In this document: in pieces, positions 1-7,668 of the stretch
Position numbering within the stretch: position 1 is the stretch's first letter
Layout: the number at the start of each line of letters is the position of its first letter
Assembly: GCF_021026345.1 (NCBI RefSeq)
Contig: NZ_JAJNCZ010000015.1
Coordinates: 18,142 to 82,141, forward strand
Direction: 5' to 3'
Length of the DNA: 64,000 bases
DNA from: Rhizobium sp. GN54
Lineage (GTDB): Bacteria; Pseudomonadota; Alphaproteobacteria; Rhizobiales; Rhizobiaceae
Program-made: the position numbers and the translations under genes
Notes under the pieces: generated by a model
What the model was told of the DNA's origin: nothing
Databases searched by the model: none
What the model saw: the letters and a program-made list of their open reading frames with translations, nothing else

Positions 1-134
1 TGGCCCCGAAAGCTGATCCGGGTGTTGGAGGCGTAGAGGATGATCGAGTGAGCCTTCGGTGCACCTTCGAAGCCCAGATAGCTGCGGAGGTCGAGGCCAA
101 GCCTCAGCGCTTCTTTGAACGATACAGCGGTCAT
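1..134 (-). CDS. Partial prophage gene, N-terminal 44 codons only
   Basis: Reading starts with ATG at 134 and runs off the left edge of the window, so only about 44 residues are visible (beginning MTAVSFKEALRLG). The ATG overlaps the stop of the upstream HNH gene by four bases, as in a translationally coupled phage operon. I do not recognise the product. Its place after the tail chaperone-like and HNH genes suggests another morphogenesis protein, but that is inference from position only. Confidence 0.5.
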   Translation of the reverse strand, partial: MTAVSFKEALRLGLDLRSYLGFEGAPKAHSIILYASNTRISFRG

Positions 135-472
135 CGGCGCTTCTCCTCCGATTGCTTAGTCGAGTTGTGGTGATGGGCGCAGAGGCCTTGCCAGTTGGAG
201 CGGCTCCAAAAGAGTTTCGTATCGCCTTTGTGCGGGGTCTTATGATCCACAACGGTGGCCGGCTGTCCGCACTTCACGCAAAGAGGATGCTGGGCGAGGT
301 AGGCAGCACGCGCTTGTTTCCATTTGCTATCGTATCCGCGGGCGCTGGCATTCGGACGCTGCTGATCAAAACGGGCCTTGCGGGCCCGATCTGCTGCTAT
401 GCTGTGCTGGCATTTGCTGCCGGTGGTGAGGATGCAGCCGCATATGCGAATGCTGGGCGCGCGATAGGGCAT
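131..472 (-). CDS. Phage HNH endonuclease
   Basis: 113 residues, the typical size of a small phage HNH nuclease. A zinc-binding CxxC pair (C65, C68) is followed by the VDH core (D76, H77), N93 and an LCxxHH segment (C98 to H102). This is the complete beta-beta-alpha-metal HNH signature. In HK97-type phages such proteins stimulate terminase during DNA packaging, so it probably nicks or cuts DNA in the cytoplasm. It is coupled to the gene before it: that gene's TAA shares a base with this ATG. It is unusual that the HNH gene sits after the tail genes rather than beside a terminase, and no terminase is visible. The family call is firm, the packaging role is inferred. Confidence 0.85.
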   Translation of the reverse strand: MPYRAPSIRICGCILTTGSKCQHSIAADRARKARFDQQRPNASARGYDSKWKQARAAYLAQHPLCVKCGQPATVVDHKTPHKGDTKLFWSRSNWQGLCAHHHNSTKQSEEKRR

Positions 473-1044
473 TATGCCTCCTCCACCACGGTGCCGATGC
501 CATTGAAGATGGATCGGACTTTGCTGTCCCAGGGCTGTTTCTCCGCCTTCTTCTCGGGCTGATCGGGGGAGCCGTAGATGGCGCGAAGCATTTCCATCCG
601 CCCTTCCATGGCCCGGACGATCTGCAAGGGCGTGGCGTCGAGGGTGTCATCAGGCGTCCAGCCCAGCCATCCGGTGCCCTTGCGGTAGAGGTCGAGAAGG
701 AAGAAGGAGAAGGGGACGGACTTGGCCGGCCTGTCCGGTGTGCTGGCCTTGCTGGGCGCGTCTGCCGGGTCGACAGCAGCGCATTGCATGACGAAGCGCA
801 TCAGGGCGGTTTTCAGCTCATCGGGATCGACACTGAGGATCTGTGCCGGCAGCATTTCATAATCGCCGACATGGAGCACGAGGATGTCTTTGGCGGCCGT
901 GAGGCTTCCGTCCATGATGTCGCGGGCCAGCAGTTGGAGGCCACCTTCACGGCGTTCCAGACGCATAGCATGACGTAGCGAGGGCACAAGGATCTCTTGT
1001 TCGCCGCCGATCGATAGTACGATGTCATCCGCGACCATGGACAT
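472..1044 (-). CDS. Probable phage tail assembly chaperone-like protein
   Basis: 190 residues, directly downstream of the tail tube gene, where siphophages carry tail assembly chaperones that bind the tape measure before tube polymerisation. The middle is acidic and helical. The later part contains a WLGWTPDD stretch followed by a helix starting TPLQIVRAMEG, which resembles the short aromatic motif of small tail chaperones. No catalytic motif or membrane segment is visible. It could instead be an uncharacterised tail or head-tail protein. ATG at 1044 is 13 bases after the tail tube stop, and an alternative ATG lies two codons later. Confidence 0.45.
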   Translation of the reverse strand: MSMVADDIVLSIGGEQEILVPSLRHAMRLERREGGLQLLARDIMDGSLTAAKDILVLHVGDYEMLPAQILSVDPDELKTALMRFVMQCAAVDPADAPSKASTPDRPAKSVPFSFFLLDLYRKGTGWLGWTPDDTLDATPLQIVRAMEGRMEMLRAIYGSPDQPEKKAEKQPWDSKVRSIFNGIGTVVEEA

Positions 1045-1056
1045 GGGGCGTCTCGC

Positions 1057-1533
1057 TTACGTGGCAGACGCCAGGACTTCGATGATCGGCCCGGAAATGG
1101 CGAGTTCGAAGGTCGTGGTGACGAGGTCGTCGGCCCCGCCGAACTGATTGCGGGCGCTGGCAACGATTGCCCGGAAATAGAACACGCTGTTCTTCGGAGA
1201 GGCGCCGGCCGCGGGCTTGTCGTTCAGCTCGACCTTGAAGTTGTAGGCGAAGCTCGTCTTCTCCGCAGCGATCAGTGCGGCATAGCCCGGATCGGCGCTG
1301 TCACGGCCGACGACGAGGGTCATGCTGCCGTTATCGCGGCTCCCCTTGAGCTTGCGGACGTAGGCCTGATCGACGAATTTCCCGGTGTTGATTTCGGCCG
1401 TGGAGCCGGCTTCGCCCAGGTCTTGGATGTTGGCGACGTCGACGAAAGCGTCTTCCGCGAACTCCGCGGCGGTCGTGGCGGCAAGGGTCGTGCCGATGCC
1501 GAATTTCGAGTTAGCTGCTGTCGTGATACCCAT
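1057..1533 (-). CDS. Phage major tail tube protein
   Basis: 158 residues. The protein opens with a glycine/alanine/threonine-rich segment (MGITTAANSKFG) and continues as alternating beta-type sequence with a helix around residues 80-90. This suits the single beta-sandwich fold of siphophage and GTA tail tube subunits, which stack as hexamers to form the DNA channel. It lies 77 bases after the major capsid gene and just before a chaperone-like gene, the normal capsid-to-tail order. The head-tail connector genes usually found between capsid and tail tube are absent. The assignment rests on length, composition and context. Confidence 0.6.
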   Translation of the reverse strand: MGITTAANSKFGIGTTLAATTAAEFAEDAFVDVANIQDLGEAGSTAEINTGKFVDQAYVRKLKGSRDNGSMTLVVGRDSADPGYAALIAAEKTSFAYNFKVELNDKPAAGASPKNSVFYFRAIVASARNQFGGADDLVTTTFELAISGPIIEVLASAT

Positions 1534-1610
1534 CGGGGTGATCCTTTTCGGTGATTGCTCGGAAGGTCAGAAGGCGGGGCTTTTGATGGCCCCACCGATT
1601 GCTGCCTGAG

Positions 1611-2780
1611 TTACGAAGCTGCGACCTTGATCAGCTTGAAGGCTTCGGCCTTGACGACGCCACCGCCAACGCGACGGCGAAGGTGGAACCGGGTCTGGCC
1701 CTTCGTGGCAAGGCTGTACGGGTCGCGGAGGAGCGCCAGCGATACGCGGTCCACGATGCGATAGCCCTGCGAGAAGTCGCCCAGGACGATCGGGGTCGAG
1801 GCGGCGGCAACGTCGGGCATGTCGGGAAGCTCAGCCACCGGCCGGCCCAAGATCGTGTCAGGCTGGCCAGCGACAAGGCCGGGCTGCCACAGGAAGTTTC
1901 CTTGGCTGTCCTTGAGCTTGCGGACGGTGGCCAGGGTCGTGGAGTTCATGCCCCACGTCGCATTGGCCCGGTAGGCGGCCGGCAGGGCGTAGAAGGCATC
2001 GATCATCTTGTCGGCCGGAGCGCTTCCCAGCGTCGAAGCGTGGCCGGTGATGACGGTGCCGATCGTGGTTTCGGCAAGAATGCCCTTCGGCTTGCCGACG
2101 CCATCGCCGGAAACGAAGGCGGCACCTTCCAGGCGCCCGAATTCTTCCGCGGCGTCGAAGGACAGCTCGGAGGAGATATTGAGGGCGGCATCCTCCAAGA
2201 GCTGATTGCTGACGTCGATGAAGCAGGCCGCTTCATAGGGGGTGAGCTTGATATCGCCATAGGTGGGCTGGGTGCCGGTACGGTCGGCAGTCTCGCCTAC
2301 CCAGACGGCCGACATGGTGCCGGTGCGCTTCGGGAGGGTCACGTCAGCGCCGGCAATCGACATGACGCGGGCATAGGCACGGACCGGGCTGAACTGCACG
2401 ACGTTGCGGAGGAGTTCCGCGACGAAGGTTTCCGGCACAAGGAAGCCGCCGGCGGTGTCGGTGGCCGCGGTCATGGCGCGGGTTTCGTCTGCCGTCATCC
2501 CACGTTCGCCACGGCGAAGGTAGACGCCAAATGCGCGCTGCTCTTCGTTCGGCTCATTCTTGTTTTCGGTCTGGGTGCCAGGGCGCGAAAGCCTCGTCTC
2601 CAACTGGGCGAGACGTTCGGTCAGCCCGCGAACTTCCGTCTGGTGGGCGGTGTGGCGCTGTTCGGCCGCGCGCTCCAGTTCGGCAACGGCTGCCGTTGCA
2701 GCTGCCAACGGGTCGGTGTTCTCGTTGCGGGTCTCAATCGGCAAGGCCGAACGGACTTCGATGGTTTCATGTTTCGTCAT
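1611..2780 (-). CDS. HK97-family major capsid protein
   Basis: 389 residues. Residues 1-100 form a charged, coiled-coil scaffold-like delta domain rich in Glu, Ala and Gln, which the prohead protease removes during maturation. The mature part starts near AMTAATDTAGGFLVP, a hallmark of HK97-fold capsids, followed by the N-arm, the E-loop and a long P-domain helix (around SFDAAEEFGRLEG). A GDGVGKPKGIL stretch is also typical. It assembles the icosahedral head. It lies three bases after the prohead protease gene, which acts on it. The family call is very secure. Confidence 0.95.
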   Translation of the reverse strand: MTKHETIEVRSALPIETRNENTDPLAAATAAVAELERAAEQRHTAHQTEVRGLTERLAQLETRLSRPGTQTENKNEPNEEQRAFGVYLRRGERGMTADETRAMTAATDTAGGFLVPETFVAELLRNVVQFSPVRAYARVMSIAGADVTLPKRTGTMSAVWVGETADRTGTQPTYGDIKLTPYEAACFIDVSNQLLEDAALNISSELSFDAAEEFGRLEGAAFVSGDGVGKPKGILAETTIGTVITGHASTLGSAPADKMIDAFYALPAAYRANATWGMNSTTLATVRKLKDSQGNFLWQPGLVAGQPDTILGRPVAELPDMPDVAAASTPIVLGDFSQGYRIVDRVSLALLRDPYSLATKGQTRFHLRRRVGGGVVKAEAFKLIKVAAS

Positions 2781-2783
2781 TGA

Positions 2784-3371
2784 TCACTTCCTTTCAAGAG
2801 CGCGTTGGGCCTTCCGGCATGCGTGAATGAAGGCCGCTGCGCTCTCGCGGCCTGTTTCGGAAAATCGGACTTTGGTGATCCCGGAGCCGGGCACGGCCGG
2901 GAATGCGACGATCGAAATCTCGTGGAGGCGGGCTTCGATGATCCGGCGGACGCCATTGGCGCGGCGCTCATCTTTCACGGTGGAGAAGCCAACGCTGAGA
3001 CCGGAGATGTCGCCAGCCTGGAGCAGCGAACGGACTTCCAGAGCCTTCGCCACGGCGAGATTGAGCTTGCCCTTCGCGGTCATGCCATCGGTGCGGATCT
3101 GGAAGGCGCTCCACGAGCCAATGACGGCCGAAGGATCGTGGCTCCAGAGCATCGGGATCGTGCGACCTTCCAGCCCGCGGAAGGCTTCCGCCGCAAACTC
3201 GGTGCGGTAGGTGTCGATCACTCCGAAGCGGACGGCAGTGCCCTCGATTTCTCCCGTGTCGGTCGGTGTCGTGAAGCGAGCCTCGAAATCGGCAGCATCG
3301 CCAGAAACGAAACCGTTGCGTTTTTCGGGGGCGTCCCCGCGTGCAATTATTTGCACCAAATCATTCCGCAT
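2784..3371 (-). CDS. HK97-family prohead protease
   Basis: 195 residues. This is the U35-type serine protease of herpesvirus-assemblin fold that cleaves the capsid delta domain during head maturation. The catalytic His is H78 in MLWSHDP and the nucleophile is S126 in ISGLSVGF. Both have the usual surroundings, and the following RRIIEARLHEISIV strand-helix is characteristic. The start overlaps the end of the preceding gp10-like gene by 11 bases, and the stop is three bases from the capsid ATG, so the three genes are tightly coupled. Active-site residues look intact. Confidence 0.95.
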   Translation of the reverse strand: MRNDLVQIIARGDAPEKRNGFVSGDAADFEARFTTPTDTGEIEGTAVRFGVIDTYRTEFAAEAFRGLEGRTIPMLWSHDPSAVIGSWSAFQIRTDGMTAKGKLNLAVAKALEVRSLLQAGDISGLSVGFSTVKDERRANGVRRIIEARLHEISIVAFPAVPGSGITKVRFSETGRESAAAFIHACRKAQRALERK

Positions 3372-3687
3372 CGGTGGTGGCCTTTCCGAAGTAGACGGTT
3401 TCGAGGATCGCGACAGCGAGGGGGTAGGTCGTCATCACCGGAGCGTTTGCGGCGTAGGCGGCGATGAGCGCCGCCGCGGCTTCCGGGGCCTCCCCGCCGC
3501 CGATCAGTGCGAGGCGGATCGTCTCAAGAACTTCGACGTGCCGGAACTCTCCGCGGATCAAATCACGGGAAAGGCCGCCGATGCCGCGGCCGGTCTTGCG
3601 CTCCAGTTCGGCAATCATCTCCGCCGGCAGCGCGAACGCGCGATCAGCGTCTCCAAAAAAGGCGGTGTGCTTCGGGGCGTCACTCAT
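3361..3687 (-). CDS. GTA gp10-family / phage tail chaperone-type protein
   Basis: 108 residues from the ATG at 3687. I chose this start because it overlaps the portal gene's stop by eight bases and begins MSDAPKHTAFFGDADRAF. The helical body (GIGGLSRDLIRGEF, VLETIRLALIGGG, ALIAAYAAN) matches the family named after gene transfer agent gp10, a tail-associated chaperone-like protein. In the Rhodobacter GTA cluster gp10 lies after the major tail gene. Here it lies between portal and prohead protease, so either the order is rearranged or this member has another role. No catalytic residues are expected. Confidence 0.7.
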   Translation of the reverse strand: MSDAPKHTAFFGDADRAFALPAEMIAELERKTGRGIGGLSRDLIRGEFRHVEVLETIRLALIGGGEAPEAAAALIAAYAANAPVMTTYPLAVAILETVYFGKATTDAE

Positions 3688-4909
3688 TGGTGGCGCCTCC
3701 TGCCTTGCCAGAAGTTGTGAAAGGGTTTGCGAGCGTGTCGCCACCTGGGAGCGGCTGCAGGTTTTCACGCCTGCGGAGTTCGTTGGCGGTGTAAACGCCG
3801 GCACTGCGGAACTGCGAGTAAGCCGTGGCGCGCGCCGCGGTGTCGGACGCTGTCAGGGCATCGGTTTCGAACTCGATGAACAGTTCCGCACGCTCATCCG
3901 CGCTCAGCAGCTTGAGGGCGAATTCACCTTCGATGCGGGAAAGCCACGGCTCAAGGCTGTACTGCAGGAACTGCCGGCCCATCTCGGAGCTGTTGCTCCA
4001 CGTGGCGCGGCCGAAGTCCTGGATCAGCACGGGGGAGACGCGGAAGGCGCGGGCGATCTCCTCCACGGCAAATTTGCGGAGTTCGAGGAATTGGGTGTCG
4101 ACCGAATTCAGTGTGAGGCTTTGGAAGTCGCCGCCTTCTTCGAGCACGGCAGTCCCGCCGCTGTTTTCGCCAGCGTGCGCCGCTTGCCAAGAGGCTTTGA
4201 TCCGGCTGGCGGTGTCGCTGCCAAGCTTGTTCGGGAACTTCAACAGGCCAGAGGGACGTGCTCCACGGCCGAACAGCTTCGCGGCATGGCGTTCCATCAC
4301 GAGTGCCAGGGCGATGGCCTCGCGAGCCTCCTGCACCGGGGAGACGCCACTTACGCCATCGGAGGCAATGCCGGCGCGAAGGTGAATGATATCGGTGAAC
4401 GGGAAATAGCGGACGCCGTTCTTGAGTGTGACACGGTAGACGGGTTCGCCGTTGACGCTATCGGCTTCCACCTGAACGGCGGTGGGCACGAGGCGGTGAA
4501 GCTCACGAGCCTTGCCCGTGCCGTCACGGACGATCTGGCAGAAACCGTTGCCTGCCAGCAGGGCATCGCGCACGAGCTGTTCGCGGAGTTGCTGGCTGGT
4601 CGTCCAAGGGTTGACGGTGCCCGCCAGCAGCCCCGCCACGGGATGGGTCGTATCGCGCTCACGGGCGCCGTTCTCGCCCCGGCGGAACAGATGAAGCGGC
4701 AACTGCCCCGAAGCCTCTGAGAGGGCCGCCACGGCGGCGCGAACGGCGGTGCACTTGGTGGCGTTGGTCGAGGTGACGGCGATCCCGGCCTGGGCGGGTG
4801 TGGCGCCGAACAAATCCACAAGCCAGCTTTCAGGGTCGGCAAGCGAACGCTGTTCGTCCGCCTGGGCGGTTGCTGTCTCTGTCTGTCGGTCCCGGCGGAA
4901 AGGCCACAT
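3680..4909 (-). CDS. HK97-family phage portal protein
   Basis: 409 residues from ATG 4909 (MWPFRRD), which is more typical than an in-frame GTG at 4936. Portal proteins form the dodecameric ring at one capsid vertex through which DNA is packaged and ejected. Visible family features are the N-terminal region leading to CTAVRAAVAALSEASGQLPLHLF, the FTDIIHLRAG segment in the crown/wing, GVSPVQEAREAIALA, and a C-terminal stem ending in a glycine-rich tail. It is the first gene of the visible structural operon. A terminase large subunit normally precedes the portal, but here the upstream neighbour is an unrelated gene on the other strand. Confidence 0.95.
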   Translation of the reverse strand: MWPFRRDRQTETATAQADEQRSLADPESWLVDLFGATPAQAGIAVTSTNATKCTAVRAAVAALSEASGQLPLHLFRRGENGARERDTTHPVAGLLAGTVNPWTTSQQLREQLVRDALLAGNGFCQIVRDGTGKARELHRLVPTAVQVEADSVNGEPVYRVTLKNGVRYFPFTDIIHLRAGIASDGVSGVSPVQEAREAIALALVMERHAAKLFGRGARPSGLLKFPNKLGSDTASRIKASWQAAHAGENSGGTAVLEEGGDFQSLTLNSVDTQFLELRKFAVEEIARAFRVSPVLIQDFGRATWSNSSEMGRQFLQYSLEPWLSRIEGEFALKLLSADERAELFIEFETDALTASDTAARATAYSQFRSAGVYTANELRRRENLQPLPGGDTLANPFTTSGKAGGATNE

Positions 4910-4974
4910 TGCCACGATCTCTGTTGCTCGTGACACAGAACAATAATCACAAAATTTCTAAGTGCAGCAAGTCT

Positions 4975-5003
4975 TTGCGCGCACGCGTAGGAGTGGCTAC
5001 AAT
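4975..5003 (+). promoter_or_regulatory. Candidate sigma-70 promoter of the HEPN-like gene
   Basis: TTGCGC (4975-4980) and TACAAT (4998-5003) are separated by 17 bases and point at the gene starting at 5028, which has a strong ribosome site (GAGGAGG) just before its ATG. The -10 box matches five of six consensus bases and the -35 box three of six. A promoter of its own, opposite to the structural operon, is what a prophage cargo gene expressed during lysogeny would need. Confidence 0.45.
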
Positions 5004-5027
5004 CCTATACCGGACTGAGGAGGTACT

Positions 5028-5858
5028 ATGTCGACCGTTTGGACAATAAATTTTGATCAAATCGTTGAGGTTTTGGACAGTGGAATACGCCGGGCGGACA
5101 TATTCATGGGCATTGGCCTAAATGCCGCGGCAAATAATCCCCCTATTTCACATGTCCTTTCTCAAGCAGGGCCTGGGATAAAACTCGTAAAAGACGAACT
5201 TTCTGAGGAAGAGAAGGTCCATGTATCCCACGAGTTTGCCAAGTGGATACGCGCAAACGGATTTCGAGAACTTACGGAGACTTTTTCGATCTTTTTGCTC
5301 CGAATTTATGATGTGATCTATCACGTACACCTGATCTATGGCGATGGAACAAAGATCATGCCCGTCGCCCGTTTCGAGCGGCTTGGAATAGCTGATCAAA
5401 TCGATCAGCTGCAGAAATTCATTCCAATCCCCGGTGAGCGCATCGAGATACTGAAATCGCTAAACCAAGCGCGAAACTGTTACGCACACCGAAGAGGAGT
5501 GGTGGGAGCAAACGACATTGAAGAAGCATCTGGTTCGTTTGACCTGAAATGGCTGCGATTAACATACGAATTGGAAGAGCCTGATGGGACGGTCCTTCCT
5601 GAAGCGGAGATGTTCGGTCGCCTTCTGCCAAAGGGTGGCACCGTCCGGATGCGGATTGAAATCGACCGGCAGATTTTTTCTGCCGGTGAAGAGCTGGTTG
5701 TGGGCAAAGATGAGCTAAAGCATATCTGTCTCTGCGTTCATATCATTGGGCAGGGAATTGCGGCGGAAACCACGAAGTTTGCGTTGGCTTTGGGGGCCAA
5801 GGCAATTGCACCGACGGACAAGCCGCCACCCAAAGCCATCTCTCACAATGACCCATAG
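5028..5858 (+). CDS. Prophage cargo protein with HEPN-type R-x4-H motif
   Basis: 276 residues. Visibly more AT-rich than the surrounding phage and chromosomal genes and on the opposite strand to the phage operon. An all-helical region (about residues 60-160) carries LNQARNCYAHRRG, in which R149, N150 and H154 form an R-N-x3-H motif. This is the active-site pattern of HEPN RNases, including the polar residue right after the Arg. HEPN proteins in prophages often cut RNA to abort infection by other phages. The C-terminal part is beta-rich with no motif I recognise. No membrane segment or signal peptide. The fold and defence role are inferred from the motif, helices, composition and setting. Confidence 0.55.
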   Translation: MSTVWTINFDQIVEVLDSGIRRADIFMGIGLNAAANNPPISHVLSQAGPGIKLVKDELSEEEKVHVSHEFAKWIRANGFRELTETFSIFLLRIYDVIYHVHLIYGDGTKIMPVARFERLGIADQIDQLQKFIPIPGERIEILKSLNQARNCYAHRRGVVGANDIEEASGSFDLKWLRLTYELEEPDGTVLPEAEMFGRLLPKGGTVRMRIEIDRQIFSAGEELVVGKDELKHICLCVHIIGQGIAAETTKFALALGAKAIAPTDKPPPKAISHNDP

Positions 5859-5874
5859 TAAATGTACTCAGGCG

Positions 5875-6909
5875 TCAAATCTTGCTGACGAGGTCGGCCG
5901 CGTCGGCTGCTGACTTTCGTAGCGTCGCGACATATTCCGGGTCGATCACCGCGAGGTATTCCTGTTGCGACGGGCTTAGATTTTCAAAGATGATGTGGTG
6001 GCGGCGGCTATTCCAGTGCTGACGGAATTTTCGCTCGTACCTTTCGGGCAGAAGGTCCCTGAATGCCTCATCCGATGCGACCATTTCCTCGTAGGATGGC
6101 ATTAGCGGCTCTTCGCCGTAGGTCTCTCGCCAGTACCGGCAATGGCTCGCCTCGCGTTGGAAGTGGATCTCTCGCGCTGTCAGCGTCCCGGCAACGGGTA
6201 CTGTTCGTGCAAATATTTGCAGCGTCGGGGTTGAGGATTTGGGGGCAACAGTCGAAACGGTAGCCGGGACAGCCTGGACACGATGACCTTCTATGATCTC
6301 GTCATCAGTCCAGCCTCGTTCATACCGTTTGCGGATCGTGCTCGGGGAAACACCCTGTAGCTTGGCGAGGCGTGAAGCTGTGTAAGTATCTTTCGTGCGG
6401 GAGTAGTGGAAAACGAGCGTATCGCTCTTGTTGCTATTCTGCGTCCGTTTGTCGGCCCAGCGGACTTTGCCGGGACCATACTCGGGGTCAACGTTGTTGA
6501 TCCGGTCGAGAGTGGCCTGCTTCGCGGGCATCGGTCCAACATGACGGAGGAAGCCGACAAAATCCCGAAACTCGGGATGGATGACGGCTCCGCTGGTTTT
6601 CTGTCGGGATAGCATATTGCGATGCGTGTTCGCCTCGCCCTTGTACCGGGCGCGCAGCTCCATTCGGGAAAGCATATTACAGTCTGCAAGGTGAGTGCTA
6701 CCGCAGCTCGTCGGGGCCATTTTCTCAGCAACGCGACACGACATTTCCGGGTTGCTCATGAGCGTGACATCGGTTGCCGCCGAGGCAGCACCGGAGCCTA
6801 GAGTTTCAGGTGATTTGGGTGATTTTCTCAGCGTCTTCTCATGTCGCGACTGTTGAGAAATTTTGTTCGACATCGCTGCCTGGGTGATCATACGCGCCAA
6901 CCTCATCAT
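5875..6909 (-). CDS. Phage-type protein with HNH/homing-nuclease-like segment
   Basis: 344 residues. The central part contains PAKQATLDRINN followed by YGPGKVRWADKRTQNSNKS. This TLDRI...Y.PgnvRWa...Q..N pattern occurs in many phage and homing HNH/AP2 proteins. About 25 residues later a helix-turn-helix-like stretch follows (LAKLQGVSPSTIRKRY), suggesting sequence-specific DNA binding. The C-terminal third is charged and helical with no known motif. The start is uncertain: the first ATG (6909) has no clear ribosome site, and ATG 6873 is an alternative. It is convergent with the HEPN-like gene, with 16 bases between them. It may be a replication-region or selfish nuclease gene. DNA binding is more certain than cleavage. 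Confidence 0.45.
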   Translation of the reverse strand: MMRLARMITQAAMSNKISQQSRHEKTLRKSPKSPETLGSGAASAATDVTLMSNPEMSCRVAEKMAPTSCGSTHLADCNMLSRMELRARYKGEANTHRNMLSRQKTSGAVIHPEFRDFVGFLRHVGPMPAKQATLDRINNVDPEYGPGKVRWADKRTQNSNKSDTLVFHYSRTKDTYTASRLAKLQGVSPSTIRKRYERGWTDDEIIEGHRVQAVPATVSTVAPKSSTPTLQIFARTVPVAGTLTAREIHFQREASHCRYWRETYGEEPLMPSYEEMVASDEAFRDLLPERYERKFRQHWNSRRHHIIFENLSPSQQEYLAVIDPEYVATLRKSAADAADLVSKI

Positions 6910-6993
6910 TTCGCTTGTGGAGCAAATGAGCGGCGGCTAAACTCGAAACATTCCAATCCTGTTTCGGGCGGTTGCCACCGCTCGGTTCGGTCG

Positions 6994-7026
6994 GCCCTCG
7001 CAGTTTGCCGCTGCGGGGGCTTTTCC
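6994..7026 (+). terminator. Rho-independent terminator
   Basis: A 10-bp stem (GCCCTCGCAG with CTGCGGGGGC, one G-U pair) around a 7-base loop is followed by TTTTCC. It acts on the plus strand, although no plus-strand gene lies directly before it. It may shield the phage end from outside transcription or end a small RNA. Confidence 0.6.
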
Positions 7027-7120
7027 ATGTCATGGGATCAGGAAGGCGGTAGCCAGTCGAGCGCAATCACGCTCGGCAGGCCAGAGTGGAGCACGTCATA
7101 GACCGGGCGAGGGGAGAATG

Positions 7121-7182
7121 TGCCCGGAACCTGTCCGGGATATTCCGGGACTTTTCCGGGACTTTGAGGAGCTATTCCGGGA
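7121..7182 (+). repeat. Cluster of TCCGGGA direct repeats
   Basis: Within 62 bases the core TCCGGGA occurs at about 7134, 7144, 7155 and 7176, with a degenerate CCCGGAA at 7123. Three copies are extended to TTCCGGGA, and two to TTCCGGGACTTT. Spacing is about 10-11 bases between the first three perfect copies, one helical turn. This is the layout of recombinase arm-type sites or a multi-site operator near a tRNA attachment site. Confidence 0.6.
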
Positions 7183-7265
7183 TTTCGATGCCCTTTCGTT
7201 CCTCTGCTGGCCAGAAATGGAATAGCGGAGAAGAGGGGAAATCCCTTATATTTCAGGTAGTTAGG

Positions 7266-7342
7266 TGGCGACCCCTGCAGGATTTGAACCTGCGACCTAC
7301 TGCTTAGAAGGCAGTTGCTCTATCCAGCTGAGCTAAGGGGCC
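7266..7342 (-). tRNA. tRNA-Arg (anticodon TCT)
   Basis: 77 bases including an encoded CCA. The acceptor stem starts GGCCCCT, the anticodon stem ACTGC/GCAGT encloses loop CTTCTAA, and the T-arm GCAGG-TTCAAAT-CCTGC is intact. It decodes AGA. Its 3' end faces the prophage, consistent with use as a phage attachment site. Confidence 0.97.
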
Positions 7343-7362
7343 GTCCGGGCCGAAGACAGCCG

Positions 7363-7668
7363 TCAGTGCGTCCAGGGCTGCATGCGGTTGAAACGGAAGT
7401 TGTCCGGGTAGGCGACCTTCTTGCGGGTCGGGTCGTGCGGTTCGACGACGCGGTATTCGATGCCATTGCGTTCGGCATAGGCGACGGCGAGTTCGCGCGT
7501 CTCGAACGTCAGCTTGACCTGCTGGCGCATGTCGCCGGAACTCGTATAGCCCATGATCGGATCGATCGTGCGGGCGCGCTCCTGATCGAATTCGAGGATC
7601 CAGCGATGCGTTTTCGCCTGGCCGGACTGCATGGCGGTCTTGGCGGGACGGTAGATCTTCGCGGACAT
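7363..7668 (-). CDS. ETC complex I subunit, NDUFS4-like
   Basis: 101 residues from ATG 7668 (MSAKIYRPAKTAMQSGQ), which has an AGAAG ribosome site. This is the bacterial form of the 18-kDa/NDUFS4 accessory subunit of NADH:ubiquinone oxidoreductase, found in alphaproteobacteria and mitochondria. Recognisable segments are W23 in HRWILEFD, the MRQQVKLTF core and the YRVVEPHDPTRKKVAYPDNFR C-terminal region that packs on the peripheral arm. It is soluble and works on the cytoplasmic arm of complex I. It is a single-gene unit upstream of tRNA-Arg on the same strand, an arrangement common in Rhizobiales. A longer upstream frame has no family similarity. Confidence 0.9.
   Translation of the reverse strand: MSAKIYRPAKTAMQSGQAKTHRWILEFDQERARTIDPIMGYTSSGDMRQQVKLTFETRELAVAYAERNGIEYRVVEPHDPTRKKVAYPDNFRFNRMQPWTH

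Larger units (their letters stand above)
6910..7265. other. Prophage/tRNA-Arg boundary region without genes
   Basis: 356 bases with no credible coding frame. It holds a plus-strand terminator (6994-7026) and a cluster of TCCGGGA repeats (7121-7182), then about 80 bases leading into the 3' end of tRNA-Arg. If the phage is integrated at this tRNA, this is one attachment-site arm. The other end lies outside the window. Confidence 0.5.

Noticed and set aside
6841..7307. Two short plus-strand frames between the phage genes and tRNA-Arg
   Set aside because: They run through a terminator hairpin and repeats and into tRNA-Arg antisense, with no ribosome site or family similarity.
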